A stretch of DNA of 52,047 nucleotides from a virus: IMG/VR virus record IMGVR_UViG_3300044633_001177, positions 1 to 52,047 of that record, one strand, 5' to 3'. The position numbers were made by a program, and so were the translations under genes. Below, piece after piece: positions 7,222 to 15,487 of this stretch (the stretch's first letter is position 1; each line of letters starts with the position of its first letter). The notes below the pieces were generated by a model that saw only the letters and a program-made list of their open reading frames with translations, was not told the origin of the DNA and searched no databases.

Positions 7222-7888
7222 GACCAAGCGCACCGTGCCAACTTTGCCCGAAGGGGCCGCCGAAAAACTATTGCAAGCGGACGCCGCGAACATCATCAAA
7301 AAGGTGAAGAGCGGACGCCCGCTTTCGCGTGCCGAACGGACGCACCTTTTGGCCATGGCTTCCGGTGATGAGGAAGTGCCAGCCCCATCAGGGATGACGA
7401 TTGCCAAGAACTTCGTGGAGTTGGCCGAAGCCTTGGGGGTGGTCAGGAAAACCCTTTACTTGTGGAAGCGCAAAAAGGGAGCGCCCAAGCCCGCAACAAA
7501 TGGCGACCATGACGTTGGGGCGTGGCGTCTCTTCTGCCGAAAGAACGGGCTCGGGGGCGGAATCGCTCAAGGTGAAACGCCGCCCGCCGGTGATGGGGAT
7601 TCCGCCGATCTGGAGGACATGGAGCGACTCAAGGCCAAGCGCCTAATCGTGGACATTGCCACCCGTGAACACGCCTTGGCGGTGCGCCGGGGTGAATACG
7701 TGGAGAGCGCCACCGTGGCGGAACAATGGGCTTTCCACGTTGGCCAAGCGATGACCCTCCTACGCTCCAAGCTGGAGAATGAACTCCCCCCATTTCTCGC
7801 CTCCGAAACGAGCGCCGCCACCATCCGGGTTGAGATGGGGAGGGTTGTTGACGAGTTCGCACGAATGCTCAACGAGGGCGGCCAATGA
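7220..7888 (+). CDS. terS: Terminase small subunit
   Basis: 222 aa. A helix-turn-helix at about residues 58-95 (TIAKNFVELAEALGVVRKTL, then YLWKRKKGAPKP) is followed by an acidic linker and a helical C-terminal part (125-222). Size, HTH-linker-helix layout and the place just before terL identify it as the DNA-recognition subunit of the packaging motor, which binds the packaging start site and recruits the large subunit. An alternative GTG start at 7169 would lie inside the leftward nuclease gene. The stop overlaps the next ATG (ATGA). Confidence 0.8.
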   Translation: MTKRTVPTLPEGAAEKLLQADAANIIKKVKSGRPLSRAERTHLLAMASGDEEVPAPSGMTIAKNFVELAEALGVVRKTLYLWKRKKGAPKPATNGDHDVGAWRLFCRKNGLGGGIAQGETPPAGDGDSADLEDMERLKAKRLIVDIATREHALAVRRGEYVESATVAEQWAFHVGQAMTLLRSKLENELPPFLASETSAATIRVEMGRVVDEFARMLNEGGQ

Positions 7889-8163
7889 AAAAAATCACCA
7901 CCGCAACACTTGGGGGCCGCCGGGCCAAAATTTCGGAGTTGCGCGTCCACGGGGAGGCGTGGCATCCCGACATGAAGGCGGGCCGGGGGAACTCGCCCAC
8001 GATGTGGATTGATTACACCCTCCGAAGCCGGGCGCGTCTGGAGACCATCATCCATGAGGCGATGCACCTCCAACGTCCCACTGCTCCGGAAGAGGACATC
8101 ACGCGGGACGCCAAAGAAATGGCCGCGCTCCTTTGGCGCTTTGGATACCGGGGGGAATCGTAA
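7885..8163 (+). CDS. Small HExxH metalloprotein
   Basis: 92 aa. The segment LETIIHEAMHLQRP (H57, E58, H61) is a zincin-type zinc site. The C-terminus (EDITRDAKEMAALLWRFGYR) is a helix with acidic residues that could give a third ligand. Similar short phage proteins are known only as hypothetical. It is translationally coupled on both sides (ATGA with terS, TAATG with terL), so it is made with the terminase. A protease or a purely structural zinc protein are both possible. Confidence 0.7.
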   Translation: MKKITTATLGGRRAKISELRVHGEAWHPDMKAGRGNSPTMWIDYTLRSRARLETIIHEAMHLQRPTAPEEDITRDAKEMAALLWRFGYRGES

Positions 8164-10064
8164 TGCGTCTCTCCGAAGTCCAACAACTTGAAGGCGCATG
8201 GCGCAACGCATGGAAGCCGCCCGACCGCCGGTCCCCGTGGGCATGGGCGGAAGAGCACCTCGCCGCCATCCCTTACTCACCGCTCCCGGGGCGCTACCGC
8301 TCCGACAACTCGCCATGGATGCGGGAACCCTTGGAAGCAATGGTGGACCCCGCCGCCAAAATCATCCAAATCATGGCGGCCATTCAAGCCTCCAAAACTC
8401 TCGTCATGGAGATTGGCTCCGGGTTCATTATCGCGAACATGCCCGGCCCAATGCTTTGGCTGGATCAAACGGACGATGACGCGAAGGACCAAAACTCCAA
8501 CCGCCTTCAACCGCTTTACGCTCACATGGAGCCGGTCCGGTCGCTCCTGTCCAAGAATCGCCACAAGGTGAAGCTGGACGCGGTTTCCTACCTCAATGGG
8601 ATGACGCAATGGCTCAAGGGAGCCCACAATAAGACGAACCTCCAACGCCGCTCCATCCGGTGGCTCTTCGGGGACGAGACGTGGCGATGGCCCGCCGGTC
8701 ACATGGAGGAAGCGATTGCGCGGACCACCGCTTTCGGGTGGTTGGGGAAGTGCTTTTTTTCCAGCCAAGCCGGAGAGGTGGACGATGACACCCACCGCCA
8801 GTTTTTGGCCGGGGATCAACGGGAATGGCATGTGAAGTGCCCCCATTGCGATGACCTCCAACCCTATGATTGGAAGCGCATGGAATGGGATAGCCACCGG
8901 CTCGAAAGCGGAGCCCGGGACTTCCGCAAGATCAAGGCAAGCGTTCGCTATCGGTGCCGGAACCACGATTGCGAGCACGCTTTCGAGGACACGGACCGGA
9001 ACCGAATGGTTCTTTCATCGCGTGGGAAGTTCGTCCCGATGAACCCCACCGCGCCCCCGGACCTTGTGTCCTTCCACTGGAATGGGCTCGCCTCCACTTC
9101 GTGGGGAACTCTCGTTGTGCTCTACCTCACCGCCAAGGACGCCGCCCGCAAGGGGGACACGGAACTGATCAAGATTTTCTACCAAAAGCGCCTCGCCCTC
9201 CCGTGGAACGATGACTTGGAAGACTTCAAGATGGAGATTGCCGCCTCCCCCTACACCTTCGCCGATGGATGGGAGCGGGAAGGGCGCATTGATCGCAAGG
9301 GGCGAATCATTCCGGCCGCCCTTCCGCCGATTGAGGGCGCACCACCGGAGGACCGGCGGGCGGAAGTTCCTCTCCGATTCCTCACGGTGGACGTTCAAAT
9401 GGATCACTTTTGGACCCTGCTCCGCTCATGGACTGAGACCGGAGATTCCCGCCTCGCTGACTTTCGAGGTGGCCGGGAGGGTGATGACTCTGTCCTCACA
9501 TGGGAGGACGTTCGCGCCATCCAACTCGCCAACGGTGTGGCGGATCGCCTCGTTTTCGTTGACGCCGGGTTCGCCTCAAGCCGGGTTTATGACCAATGCG
9601 CGGAATTCGGGTGGACCGCCCTGATGGGGCAAGACCGGGCCACCTACACCCACTCGGAGCGCTCCGCCGATGGCAAGCGGACATTCCAACGGGAGCGCTT
9701 TTATTCACCCGTTCGCCGCGTGGACCGGGGCAACGGGAAGAGCGCCCGGGTTCACTATTACTCCAACTTGAACGGCAAGGACATTCTCGACCGGCTCCGC
9801 AAGAATCAAAATCCGGAGAACGGGACCACTTGGGAAATTTGCGAGGACGCGCCCCCGGAATACCTCCGCCAGATGGACAGCGAGCGCCGCATGAAAAAGG
9901 GCAATCGCTGGATTTGGGAGCAAATCGGGAAGCGCCACAATCACGGGTGGGATTTGGAGACCATGCAAACCATCGCCGCTTGCATGATGAAACTGATTGG
10001 CCGGGAGTCCATCACGCCGCCGGAGGAAGCCGATGGCGAGGGCGATGCCGAAAAGGCCGTGTGA
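8163..10064 (+). CDS. terL: Terminase large subunit, GpA family
   Basis: 633 aa, the normal length for lambda GpA-type enzymes. The ATPase domain has a variant Walker A (AAIQASKTLV near residue 72-81, no classical GKT) and Walker B RWLFGDE (D171, E172). A zinc site follows (CPHC 226-229 and YRCRNHDC further on). The C-terminal nuclease domain has LTVDVQMDHFW and VFVDAGF, aspartates typical of the RNase H-like fold. It translocates DNA into proheads and cuts it, with terS. The start is the ATG in TAATG at 8161-8165. The stop TGA is the first triplet of the next promoter module. Confidence 0.92.
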   Translation: MRLSEVQQLEGAWRNAWKPPDRRSPWAWAEEHLAAIPYSPLPGRYRSDNSPWMREPLEAMVDPAAKIIQIMAAIQASKTLVMEIGSGFIIANMPGPMLWLDQTDDDAKDQNSNRLQPLYAHMEPVRSLLSKNRHKVKLDAVSYLNGMTQWLKGAHNKTNLQRRSIRWLFGDETWRWPAGHMEEAIARTTAFGWLGKCFFSSQAGEVDDDTHRQFLAGDQREWHVKCPHCDDLQPYDWKRMEWDSHRLESGARDFRKIKASVRYRCRNHDCEHAFEDTDRNRMVLSSRGKFVPMNPTAPPDLVSFHWNGLASTSWGTLVVLYLTAKDAARKGDTELIKIFYQKRLALPWNDDLEDFKMEIAASPYTFADGWEREGRIDRKGRIIPAALPPIEGAPPEDRRAEVPLRFLTVDVQMDHFWTLLRSWTETGDSRLADFRGGREGDDSVLTWEDVRAIQLANGVADRLVFVDAGFASSRVYDQCAEFGWTALMGQDRATYTHSERSADGKRTFQRERFYSPVRRVDRGNGKSARVHYYSNLNGKDILDRLRKNQNPENGTTWEICEDAPPEYLRQMDSERRMKKGNRWIWEQIGKRHNHGWDLETMQTIAACMMKLIGRESITPPEEADGEGDAEKAV

Positions 10065-10122
10065 AAGTATTTTCGTTTTATGCGCATAAAACACTTGCAC
10101 AAGCCGCTTGTGCATCTAAAGT
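10065..10122 (+). promoter_or_regulatory. Operator-promoter module, leaderless type
   Basis: An A/T-rich upstream element (10065-10075), the palindrome TTTTATGCGCATAAAA (10076-10091), -35 TTGCAC (10095-10100), 16-bp spacer and -10 TAAAGT (10117-10122). A second inverted repeat, TGCACAAGCCGCTTGTGCA (10096-10114), overlaps the -35 and spacer. The ATG at 10129 is 6 nt past the -10, so the mRNA should start at or next to the start codon. Confidence 0.85.
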
Positions 10123-10128
10123 GAGGAC

Positions 10129-10563
10129 ATGCAAAACACCTCTACCGCCGAACTCAAGCCCAACACCATCACCGTCCGCCATTGCGCCTTCGCCGACACC
10201 CCTTCCCAAGTGGGAGTCAGAACCATCACCTCCGCCATCGTTGGAAGTGAAACCGGGATGGCGGTTGTGCGCTTCGCTGAGTTGGCCTTTGAGCTTACCA
10301 ACCACCCCGCGCCGCCGGAATTCACGCAAGAAACCGTTGGCCGGTGCCCCTCTCTTTCCGTGGGTGACTTGGTTGGCGTGACCAACGCCACCGGGGTGAC
10401 AACGTGGTTTCTCGCTCGCTCCACCGGTTGGCGCTTCCTTGGAAGCGGACGCCTTGGCGCACTTTTCGTCTCTTCACTGCATAGCCGATGGAATGCGGCG
10501 CTTGCCGCTGACCCCTCCTCATGGAGCGCCCGCCGCTTTTGGTCTGACACCGCCGACCTTTGA
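10129..10563 (+). CDS. Cassette protein of unknown function
   Basis: 144 aa. N-terminal residues 1-20 are Thr/Ser-rich; the rest is a compact domain with many small residues and several Trp (GVTTWFLARSTGWRFLGSG; SSLHSRWNAAL; SWSARRFWSD). No family recognised. It is the first gene of a two-gene unit with its own operator-promoter and terminator, set between terL and the gpW-like gene, where lambda-like phages normally have no gap. That makes it a moron-type accessory gene; no start signal other than the leaderless promoter is present. Confidence 0.7.
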   Translation: MQNTSTAELKPNTITVRHCAFADTPSQVGVRTITSAIVGSETGMAVVRFAELAFELTNHPAPPEFTQETVGRCPSLSVGDLVGVTNATGVTTWFLARSTGWRFLGSGRLGALFVSSLHSRWNAALAADPSSWSARRFWSDTADL

Positions 10564-10600
10564 TTTTCCCCCTAACACTCACACCCACACCACCCACACC

Positions 10601-10819
10601 ATGAACACCACCACCGAAACCACCAAGCAAAGCGCCGCCATTAACCGCCTTGCTCGCCTTGGCTACTCCGTCACCTGCATGGACCCGGACGGGGAAGCGC
10701 AAATGTCACGCTCCCGCCGGGGCCAAATGCTATTGGCCACCGTTGGCGCGGATGGAAGCGTGAACGGTGAGCCGCTCGCCGAATTCATCGCGTGGCATAA
10801 GTCCCTTGCCCGCGGATAA
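10601..10819 (+). CDS. Small cassette protein of unknown function
   Basis: 72 aa. Residues 14-40 (INRLARLGYSVTCMDPDGEA) followed by a basic stretch (MSRSRRGQ) and an acidic end suggest a small alpha/beta domain. The ATG follows a strikingly C/A-only leader (10569-10600) with no Shine-Dalgarno. A longer in-frame reading from 10439 overlaps the previous gene and is rejected. It is the last gene before the cassette terminator. Confidence 0.6.
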   Translation: MNTTTETTKQSAAINRLARLGYSVTCMDPDGEAQMSRSRRGQMLLATVGADGSVNGEPLAEFIAWHKSLARG

Positions 10820-10838
10820 CCGCTCCCGGCTCCGCCGC
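10820..10838 (+). repeat. Cassette 3' repeat, copy 1
   Basis: CCGCTCCCGGCTCCGCCGC, identical to 25767-25785. In both places it comes directly before a terminator with a GGGGGCTTTT right arm and then the word TTGACGCGCC. Confidence 0.9.
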
Positions 10839-10843
10839 ACCCC

Positions 10844-10877
10844 AAGCCCCCACCGGTTCACGCCAGTGGGGGCTTTT
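10844..10877 (+). terminator. Rho-independent terminator of cassette 1
   Basis: Stem AAGCCCCCAC (10844-10853) with GTGGGGGCTT (10866-10875), 12-nt loop, then TTTTGCGTTT. It separates the cassette from the head genes. Confidence 0.75.
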
Positions 10878-10895
10878 GCGTTTCCGCCCGGAGGG

Positions 10896-10916
10896 TTGAC
10901 GCGCCCGGCTCAATAC
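10896..10916 (+). promoter_or_regulatory. TTGAC start-proximal motif (example)
   Basis: TTGACGCGCC begins 21 nt before the ATG at 10917. TTGAC lies 19-22 nt before the starts at 1171, 5356, 10917, 13019, 16007, 16772, 19451, 23524, 33942 and 34944. It is too close to the start codon to be a normal -35 box. Function unknown. Confidence 0.45.
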
Positions 10917-11177
10917 ATGGCCGCCCCCAACTACACAATCGGATTCACCCAAGCGGAGGTGGAGGCGATTCTTGCCGTCCACAAAGCTGAACTCTTGCAA
11001 TCCATGGCGTCCTTTTCGGAGTCCGGATCAAGCGTGACGCGCCTCCGAATGGAGGAAATCAATTCCATTATTGGAGCTTGCCAAACCGCCCTCCAACGCT
11101 TTGACCCGGAAAGCTACGGAACCACCAACCGCAACCGCACCGCCGTTTCCAGCGTCTCCGGACACCTTCCAAAATGA
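10917..11177 (+). CDS. gpW-like head-tail joining protein
   Basis: 86 aa. Two helices flank a short beta hairpin: TQAEVEAILAVHKAEL, then SGSSVTRLRMEEINSIIGAC, the pattern of lambda gpW, which seals the portal and provides the site for tail attachment. Length and position before the portal fit. The last residues (NRNRTAVSSVSGHLPK) are probably disordered. A longer frame from 10767 crosses the terminator and is rejected. The stop overlaps the portal ATG (ATGA). Confidence 0.75.
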   Translation: MAAPNYTIGFTQAEVEAILAVHKAELLQSMASFSESGSSVTRLRMEEINSIIGACQTALQRFDPESYGTTNRNRTAVSSVSGHLPK

Positions 11178-12646
11178 GCCTCTTTTCCCGAATTGTTGGC
11201 GCATTCCGGACACCGGATGCCGCCCCCTTGGACGCCCTACAACCGGCCGGTGATTCCGCCTCCGTCTATGAGGCCGCCAACCCATCCGCCCGCCGTGGGC
11301 GCATCCCCGGGGGCTCCCCCGCGGATCACAAGGTGGATTTGGATGACTTCACCCGCCACGAACTCGTCAAGGGCTCGCGCTACTCCCGGAAGTCCTCCGG
11401 CATGTATCGGGAGCATATTGACCTTATGCACCTCTACGCCGTGGGGCCGAACGGCATCAAGGCACAAAGCCAAGTGGAGAATCGCGACGAACGAAACGCG
11501 CTTGAGGACCACTTCAAGTCTTGGTGCCGCGTGGCCGATTTGGGCCGCCGCTTTTCATTCGCTCAAGTTCAAAAACTCGTCTCCACGACCATGGACACGG
11601 ACGGGGAAGTCTACGTCATCAAGACCCGCGACCCTCGCACCCTCGCCCCGCGTCTCCAAGTGATCGAAGGGCACCGCGTGGGTGACTTTGGCAAGGGTGA
11701 CACTTGGGACGGTCACAAGCTGAACAACATTGGCCAAACCACTCACATTCGCATCCTCCAAGACAACGGCACCACCCGGGACTTTCCGGCGGGCTCCATC
11801 ATCCACATTTTTGATCCCGAATATCCATCAAGCTTACGGTCCGCCCCGATTGGTGCCCACGCCCTGCTCCACATGCAAGACGAGGGGGAAATGCTCGCCC
11901 TCGAAAAGCACGGGGTGAAGGACAACCAAGACATCACGCGAGTCCTTACGCTTAACGCGGGAGCCCTTGAGGATGACGGGGACTTCAACCCGCTTGGCAA
12001 CACTGGCACGGACTCCGTTAGCGACCCGAAGGCGCTCCAGCGAATCGTTGGCGGGAAGCTTGTCACCGTCTACCCCGGGGAGAAAATCGAGTCCTTTGAA
12101 TCCAAGCGCCCCTCCCCCGCCTTCACCGGATTCTTGGAGCACCTCCGCCGTGATTCCTCGCTTGGAATCCTCCCCTACTCCGTATCGGTGGACGCCTCCG
12201 GGATCAACGCCGGTGCCATCCGCGTGGATGTGGCCAAGGCACAACGCCGCTTTGAAGCCCGACAAGCGCTCATCTTTGAAAAACTCATCGTCCCCGCGTG
12301 GTTCTACGTGATCGGGATCGGCATTGATCGGGCGGAACTCCCTCCCATCAAGAATTGGTGGAAGATCACCCCGGGCACGCCGCGAACCTTCACCGTGGAT
12401 GCGGGGCGGAATGAGGAAAGTAACCGCCGTGACGTAGAAATGGGGCTCAAGACTCCGGGCGACTCCTACACGGAGGCGGGCGGGGATTTCCTTGAGGCAA
12501 TGGAGCGCAAGGCGCAAGAATTGGCCGGGCTGGACGCCATCGCGAAGAAATACCAGATGGACCCGGCCCGCCTCTACCGCGAGGGACCGAAGCCCACCGC
12601 CAAGGGCATCGCCGCCACCGCGCCAAGCGCCAAGCCCGCAAGGTGA
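11174..12646 (+). CDS. Portal protein, lambda gpB type
   Basis: 490 aa. It follows the gpW-like gene directly and contains the usual portal course: an N-terminal region with DFTRHELVKGSRYSRKSSGM, a SSTMDTDGEVYVIK-like beta segment (about residues 138-150), IIHIFDPEYPSSLRSAPIG (about 210-230), and a C-terminal helix with AIRVDVAKAQRRFEARQALI. It forms the dodecameric ring at one vertex through which DNA enters and leaves, and it nucleates prohead assembly with the protease-scaffold made two genes downstream. The Pro/Ala/Lys-rich C-terminus is probably flexible. Confidence 0.88.
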   Translation: MSLFSRIVGAFRTPDAAPLDALQPAGDSASVYEAANPSARRGRIPGGSPADHKVDLDDFTRHELVKGSRYSRKSSGMYREHIDLMHLYAVGPNGIKAQSQVENRDERNALEDHFKSWCRVADLGRRFSFAQVQKLVSTTMDTDGEVYVIKTRDPRTLAPRLQVIEGHRVGDFGKGDTWDGHKLNNIGQTTHIRILQDNGTTRDFPAGSIIHIFDPEYPSSLRSAPIGAHALLHMQDEGEMLALEKHGVKDNQDITRVLTLNAGALEDDGDFNPLGNTGTDSVSDPKALQRIVGGKLVTVYPGEKIESFESKRPSPAFTGFLEHLRRDSSLGILPYSVSVDASGINAGAIRVDVAKAQRRFEARQALIFEKLIVPAWFYVIGIGIDRAELPPIKNWWKITPGTPRTFTVDAGRNEESNRRDVEMGLKTPGDSYTEAGGDFLEAMERKAQELAGLDAIAKKYQMDPARLYREGPKPTAKGIAATAPSAKPAR

Positions 12647-12662
12647 CGCGGGGCCATTGGGG

Positions 12663-12983
12663 ATGAACAACGAAGCACCCCCGCTCCCCTCCGATCCCGC
12701 CGCCCGAAAGTGCATTCCAATCGCCACCGGCTTCATTGATTATTTTCCGGACGCAATCGCCGCCGTGGCCGCTTGTTCGCGGGCTGGAAACGATCAACAC
12801 AACCCCGGCCAACCGCTCCATTGGGACCGCTCAAAATCCGGCGATGAATCGGATGCGCTCATGAGGCATTTCATGGAACGGGGGACCATGGACAGTGACG
12901 GGATTTTGCATTCCACCAAGGTGGCTTGGCGTGCCCTAGCAAACCTCCAAAAAGAGATTGAGGCGGGCCGCCCGGAATTGTAA
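12663..12983 (+). CDS. MazZ-like (DUF5664) dATP/dGTP diphosphohydrolase
   Basis: 106 aa. The run YFPDAIAAVAACSRAGNDQH followed by NPGQPLHWDRSKSGDESDAL and HSTKVAWRALANLQKEIE matches the N-terminal domain family of dATP/dGTP diphosphohydrolases (DUF5664), an all-alpha NTP pyrophosphohydrolase fold that binds magnesium through Glu and Asp residues. Such enzymes trim dNTP pools; in some phages they support 2-aminoadenine DNA. No PurZ-like gene is seen here, so pool control is the safer guess. Its place between portal and protease is unusual. A longer frame from 12492 is a shadow of the portal gene. Confidence 0.75.
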   Translation: MNNEAPPLPSDPAARKCIPIATGFIDYFPDAIAAVAACSRAGNDQHNPGQPLHWDRSKSGDESDALMRHFMERGTMDSDGILHSTKVAWRALANLQKEIEAGRPEL

Positions 12984-12999
12984 CCCCGGGGTGACAAAT
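12980..12999 (+). repeat. 20-bp direct repeat, copy 1
   Basis: GTAACCCCGGGGTGACAAAT, identical to 34890-34909. Its core is almost palindromic around CCCCGGGG. Both copies lie just upstream of a gene that starts after a TTGACA / CTTGAT sequence (13019 and 34944). Confidence 0.9.
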
Positions 13000-13018
13000 T
13001 GACAACCGCGCTTGATCA

Positions 13019-14413
13019 ATGATCGACCATCAAACGCGAGTAAACGTCCCTTGGGCCATTCAACCCGAAGCACTCAAGGCAATCGTAGGGCTTGACCCGG
13101 TGAAGTGCGAAGCGCACCCGAAGCTTGCCGAACTCTCCGTTGGTGACTTCCGCGAAAAGATCGACTTTGACCCATCAAGCGGGGTTGCGATCATTTCCGT
13201 GTCCGGTCCACTCATGCCCAACCCGGCACTTTGGGAGCGCTACTTCTACGGGGCCACGGACTTGATTCAATTGGAGGGCGCTATCCGCGCCGCCGCTCTC
13301 TCCCCGCAAGTCCGGGCGCTTGTCCTCGACATCGAATCCCCCGGCGGAACCGTAACCGGCACCCCCGAAGTTGGGAACGCGGTGGCCGCTTGCGCCGCGC
13401 TCAAGCCTGTCCTTGCTTTCACCAACACCCTAATGGCTTCCGCCGCTTACTGGATTGGGGCGAAGGCCGGTGCGATCTACGCCACCGAAAGCGCCCGCAT
13501 TGGTAGCGTTGGGGTAATCCGCCCCCATATTGACCTCTCGAAAGCCTACGAACGTGACGGGATCAACATCGAGCTTTTCACCTCCGGCAAATTCAAGGGA
13601 GCCGGAGCCCACGGGACCGCCTTGACCGAAGATCAACGGGAGCAAATCCAAGCCGAAACCATCGCCACCGGCGAGCGCTTCCGGGCCACCGTGACCGATG
13701 CCCGCCCCAACATCAAGGCGGAGGCAATGGAAGGCCAAGTCTTTTATGCCAAGGACGCTCTCGCCGCCGGGCTCATTGATCGAGTCATTGGCAACCGGGA
13801 AGAGATGATCGCACTCGCCGTGGCCGCCGCCATTTCCGGCAAGGTTGACGCCGCTGCCAGTGTTATGGCCCAACTCACCCCCGCCCAACTTGCCGCTTCC
13901 GACGCTCTCGCCGCGGAAGCATCCGCCGCCGAAGCGCTTGCCGCTGAGACTCTTGCCGCCGAAACCCTCGCCGCTGAGTCCCTCGCCAACGAAGCCGCCG
14001 TCCCCGCTGCCGAAGCCGCTCTCACCGATTCCGGTGCGGAAGGTCAAGCCGGAGCCGAAGCCGATTCCGTCATCAACGCCGAAGAAAGCGCCGCGGACGA
14101 AGTCGCCACGCTCATCGCTGGCATGACAAGCCTCGCCGCCGCCAACGCCGGGCTCGCCGCTCGCCTCGTTGTCCTTGAGGCCGAAGCCAAGAGCTTGGAA
14201 GCCCGCGCCGCTGAAATCGCCGCCCAATCCGGTGCGGACCCCGCTGAAGTGACTCCCGGAGCCACTCCCGAAAACCCCGGCGCATTCGCCAACCTCACCG
14301 GCCCCGAACTTTGGGAGCACGCCCACGGCATTACCGGAAAGGATGACGCGGAAACCTCCGCCCTCCGTCACGCCTTCTACCTCACCCACATCAAGCCGCG
14401 CCAAGGGCGCTAA
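13019..14413 (+). CDS. S49 prohead protease fused to scaffold
   Basis: 464 aa. Residues 50-265 form an S49/SppA-like peptidase, as in lambda gpC: LDIESPGGTVTGT (104-116), catalytic Ser141 in TLMASAAYW, and the SGKFKGAG lysine region (189-196) for the Ser-Lys dyad. From about 280 to 400 the protein is an Ala/Glu-rich, repetitive helical region (ALAAE / TLAAE repeats) expected of an internal scaffold, and it ends with a conserved-looking capsid-binding tail. The protease matures the prohead and destroys the scaffold. A separate Nu3-type internal start may exist but was not identified. The start has TTGACA 20 nt upstream. Confidence 0.88.
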   Translation: MIDHQTRVNVPWAIQPEALKAIVGLDPVKCEAHPKLAELSVGDFREKIDFDPSSGVAIISVSGPLMPNPALWERYFYGATDLIQLEGAIRAAALSPQVRALVLDIESPGGTVTGTPEVGNAVAACAALKPVLAFTNTLMASAAYWIGAKAGAIYATESARIGSVGVIRPHIDLSKAYERDGINIELFTSGKFKGAGAHGTALTEDQREQIQAETIATGERFRATVTDARPNIKAEAMEGQVFYAKDALAAGLIDRVIGNREEMIALAVAAAISGKVDAAASVMAQLTPAQLAASDALAAEASAAEALAAETLAAETLAAESLANEAAVPAAEAALTDSGAEGQAGAEADSVINAEESAADEVATLIAGMTSLAAANAGLAARLVVLEAEAKSLEARAAEIAAQSGADPAEVTPGATPENPGAFANLTGPELWEHAHGITGKDDAETSALRHAFYLTHIKPRQGR

Positions 14414-14505
14414 AACTCACCCAAAACCAACCCCAACCGCAACCCGAACCCACCCGAACCAATTTACCCGCGCCCTAACAAGCGCACAACTCCCAAAAAA
14501 CCATT

Positions 14506-15402
14506 ATGGCAACCAACACTCTTGGAGGTGTGAACCTCACCCGCATTTCGCAACTCACGCTTGACGCGCTCATCACGGAAGGGATTCCCCTTTCCGCCTT
14601 CACCACGGACTTTTCCGGTGACGCCCTCCCCCATGGCGAGGTTATCACCACCCGTTTCGTGACTGTCCCGTCCACTCAAAACTTCAACACGTCGAAGGCT
14701 ACCGGCAACTCCACGACCACCGCCCGCAACATCACGATGAACCAATATCGTGGCGTTTCTATCGGCTTCAAGGATACCGAACTCGCCTACACGGACATCG
14801 ACCTCAAGGAAAAGTTCATCCTTCCTTCGATTTCCGTGATCGTGGATGAAATGATCGCCTATGCGCTCGCCCTCACCACGACCGCAAACGGTTTCAACAG
14901 TCTGGACTTGGTTTCCCTCGCCGCCGACTTCGATGCGGATGACGTGGCGGACCTCGCACAACGGATGTCCACCGCGAAGGTTCCCAAAGCGCCCCGCAAC
15001 CTCATCCTCAAGCCCACGTATCATGCCGCAATCGCGAAAAGCGCCTCGGTCCAAGATGCGTCCAGCTATGCGAGCGCCGACCCGATCCGCGAAAACCGCG
15101 TCCCCCGCCTTCACGGTTTCAACGTGATCGAATACAACGGCACCATCCCGACCCATCAAGGCATGGAAGGTATCGCCCTGCACCCGCAAGCGCTTTGCAT
15201 CGCCGCCCGGACCGTGCCGATCCCTCCCGCCGGAACGTGGTATGGCAAAATTCAAAACGTGGTTGATCCCAACTCCGGATTGACCATCCAAGTGCGCGAG
15301 CATTACGACGGCGCTGAACTGGTTTACCAATTCGGTGTCCTCTACGGTGCCCAGATCGGTATCCCCGGCAAGGCCGCCCGGATCATCAACGTCGCCCCGT
15401 AA
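14506..15402 (+). CDS. Major capsid protein
   Basis: 298 aa. The gene follows the protease-scaffold and is flanked by a long C/A-rich leader (14414-14505) and a strong terminator, the layout of a highly expressed coat gene. The protein starts with LGGVNLTRISQLTLDALITE and contains a helical segment near 108-125 (LPSISVIVDEMIAYALALTT) and a beta-rich C-terminus (HYDGAELVYQFGVLYGAQIG). The pattern resembles P22-type coat proteins of the HK97 fold rather than lambda gpE. No separate decoration protein gene was found next to it. Confidence 0.85.
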   Translation: MATNTLGGVNLTRISQLTLDALITEGIPLSAFTTDFSGDALPHGEVITTRFVTVPSTQNFNTSKATGNSTTTARNITMNQYRGVSIGFKDTELAYTDIDLKEKFILPSISVIVDEMIAYALALTTTANGFNSLDLVSLAADFDADDVADLAQRMSTAKVPKAPRNLILKPTYHAAIAKSASVQDASSYASADPIRENRVPRLHGFNVIEYNGTIPTHQGMEGIALHPQALCIAARTVPIPPAGTWYGKIQNVVDPNSGLTIQVREHYDGAELVYQFGVLYGAQIGIPGKAARIINVAP

Positions 15403-15420
15403 CCCGCTGGCGACTCTACG

Positions 15421-15451
15421 AAGGGGGTGGGATGGCCCGCCCCCTTTTTTT
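15421..15451 (+). terminator. Strong terminator after capsid gene
   Basis: An 11-bp stem, AAGGGGGTGGG (15421-15431) with CCCGCCCCCTT (15436-15446), 4-nt loop ATGG, then a run of seven T. One T-G wobble only. It would allow a short, abundant capsid transcript or reduce expression of downstream genes. Confidence 0.9.
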
Positions 15452-15487
15452 CTTTCTCTCTAACCAAACCGCACGCCAGAATTCAAC

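Noticed and set aside
9596-10381. 261-codon rightward frame overlapping the terL end
   Set aside because: It crosses the operator-promoter module and the start of a supported gene in another frame; sequence is Arg/Pro-rich noise.
11834-12736. 300-codon lower-strand frame opposite the portal gene
   Set aside because: A frame created by GC-rich codon bias; it has no domain and lies across the portal-MazZ junction.
12663-12983. Idea that the phage uses 2-aminoadenine (Z) DNA
   Set aside because: Only a MazZ-like domain is present; no PurZ-type adenylosuccinate synthetase or dATP-degrading HD enzyme was found.
13430-14404. 324-codon lower-strand frame opposite the protease-scaffold gene
   Set aside because: Gly-rich product mirrors the Ala/Glu repeats on the upper strand; no start signal, no family, and fully overlaps a well-supported gene.
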